Assembly: GCA_035507915.1 (NCBI GenBank) | Contig: DATJNS010000201.1 | Location: forward strand, 1 to 13,387 | Direction: 5' to 3' | Length of the DNA stretch: 13,387 nucleotides | Origin: JACQAI01 sp035507915 | Lineage (GTDB): Bacteria > Pseudomonadota > Alphaproteobacteria > Elsterales > Elsteraceae | In this document: one piece after another, positions 12,507 to 13,387 of the stretch | Numbering within the stretch: position 1 is the first letter of the stretch | Layout: the number at the start of each line of letters is the position of its first letter | Position numbers and translations under genes: made by a program | The notes under the pieces: generated by a model | What the model saw: only the letters and a program-made list of their open reading frames with translations | Database searches by the model: none | What the model was told of the DNA's origin: nothing

Positions 12507-13387
12507 ATGGCCGTCAACGGCATCACCAATCTCGACAATCCCCTGCTCAACGCGCTGTCGGGTCTGCAGACGACCCAGCAGCTGCTGAGCACGGTTTCGC
12601 GCAACATCACGAACGACCAGACCCCGGGCTACGTCAACAAGACCCAGCAGGCGGTTTCCAACGCGGCGACCGGCGGCTCCCTGGCGGGGCCGATCGTCCG
12701 CTACATCAACGCCTCGCTGCAGCAGAAACTGCGCACCAACAATGCCGACACGGCCTACCAGACGGCGTTGCAGACCGCGCTCGGCCAGATCAACCAGCTG
12801 TCGGGCGATCCGACCCAGGGCACCTCGATCGAGGGCCAGATCAACACGCTGCAGAGCGACTTCCAGCAGCTGGCGACCAATCCGCAGGACTCCGGCACGG
12901 CCGAGGACGTGCTGAACGCCGCGAACACCTTGGCGCAGAATTTCAACGCGCAGACGAGCGCGCTGTTCGGGCTCCAACAGACCGCGCAGACCAACATCGT
13001 CAACGACGTCAACCAGGTGAACGCGGACCTCCAGCAGATCGCCAGCCTGAACCAGCAGGTGGTCTCCGCGCAGGCCAACAGCCAGGACCCGACCGACCTG
13101 GAGGACCAGCGCGACACCGCGGTCAACAATCTGTCGAGCCTGATCGGCGTCAACGCCTTCATCGACAATCAGGGCGTGCTGCAGGTCCTGAGCTCCAACT
13201 ACACGCCGCTCGCCGGCATGTATGCCGAGCACGTGACCTACAACGCGACCAACAACGCGATCAGCGTGTCGGGCCAGCAGCTCACCAACATCAACGGCGA
13301 TCTCGGCGGCAATCTGCAGGTCCTGACCGGCAACACGACGCAAGCCCTGCAGAACCTCAGCGAGGTCGCCAACCAGGTCACCTCGGC
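12507..13387 (+). CDS. flgK: Flagellar hook-associated protein FlgK, 3' end outside window
   Basis: The frame is open from ATG 12507 to the right edge (293 residues plus two bases); the whole protein should be about 500-700 residues. The amino terminus has the rod/hook family pattern LLNALSGLQTTQQLLSTVSRNITNDQTPGYVNK, and a later block LNQQVVSAQANSQDPTDLEDQRDTAVNNLSSLIGV matches the FlgK-specific LLDQRD region. The sequence is Gln/Asn/Thr-rich with no Cys seen and no signal peptide, as expected for a type III exported axial protein. FlgK forms the first ring of the hook-filament junction. The ribosome site ACGGG is six bases upstream. FlgL would be expected to follow beyond the window. Confidence 0.95.
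   Translation, partial: MAVNGITNLDNPLLNALSGLQTTQQLLSTVSRNITNDQTPGYVNKTQQAVSNAATGGSLAGPIVRYINASLQQKLRTNNADTAYQTALQTALGQINQLSGDPTQGTSIEGQINTLQSDFQQLATNPQDSGTAEDVLNAANTLAQNFNAQTSALFGLQQTAQTNIVNDVNQVNADLQQIASLNQQVVSAQANSQDPTDLEDQRDTAVNNLSSLIGVNAFIDNQGVLQVLSSNYTPLAGMYAEHVTYNATNNAISVSGQQLTNINGDLGGNLQVLTGNTTQALQNLSEVANQVTS

Noticed and set aside
1..13387. Search for an entirely new system, mobile element, CRISPR array or structured RNA gene
   Set aside because: All major open frames fit flagellar, chemotaxis or regulatory families; no transposase, integrase, direct-repeat array, tRNA-like fold or riboswitch pattern was recognised by eye.

Overview
The window is a flagellar and chemotaxis gene cluster from a high-GC alphaproteobacterium, most likely of the Rhodospirillales/Azospirillum type. 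This rests on several signs. FliX lies divergent from flgI and next to a DksA-like gene, as I recall from Caulobacter. The flagellar promoters are of the sigma-54 type. A CheZ-like phosphatase is present, and between fliM and cheY sit a DUF6468-type protein and a MotE-family protein. No mobile elements, CRISPR arrays, rRNA or tRNA genes were seen. No gene-free stretch exceeds 300 bases; the two largest (5362-5648 and 10048-10286) are both packed with regulatory signals.

Layout. (1) Positions 1-5361, minus strand, one probable operon read right to left: fliL, fliM, a DUF6468-type protein, a MotE-family protein, cheY, cheZ, and a secreted protein with two copies of an uncharacterised beta-rich domain that runs off the left edge. 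(2) 5362-5648: divergent control region with a candidate CtrA box towards fliL, and tandem GGCAA-N3-YTGCY enhancer-like sites plus a sigma-54 promoter towards flgF. (3) 5649-8955, plus strand: flgF, flgG, flgA, flgH, closed by a 28-bp perfect palindrome that probably terminates both flgH and the convergent dksA. (4) 9043-10047, minus strand: dksA with its own sigma-70-like promoter, and fliX. (5) 10048-10286: second divergent control region with another enhancer-like site and a second sigma-54 promoter. (6) 10287 to the right edge, plus strand: flgI, a short flgJ-type rod-binding gene, flgN, and flgK (cut by the edge).

How it works together. FlgF and FlgG form the proximal and distal rod. FlgA helps FlgI assemble into the periplasmic P ring, FlgH is the outer-membrane L ring, and the FlgJ-type protein caps the rod. 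FlgN chaperones FlgK, the first hook-filament junction protein. FliL and FliM sit at the motor, and CheY-P binds FliM to change rotation while CheZ removes the phosphate. FliX is known in Caulobacter to couple basal-body assembly to the sigma-54 activator FlbD. The two sigma-54 promoters here, each with GGCAA-N3-TTGCC-like sites about 105-125 bp upstream of the predicted transcription start, fit that circuit.

The whole window can be explained as a known flagellar system, and I do not see a wholly new one. The least described parts are the duplicated-domain secreted protein at the left edge, the DUF6468/MotE pair, a roughly 57-residue insertion in FlgI, and the FliM amino terminus that combines a FliN-like motif with a displaced CheY-binding motif.
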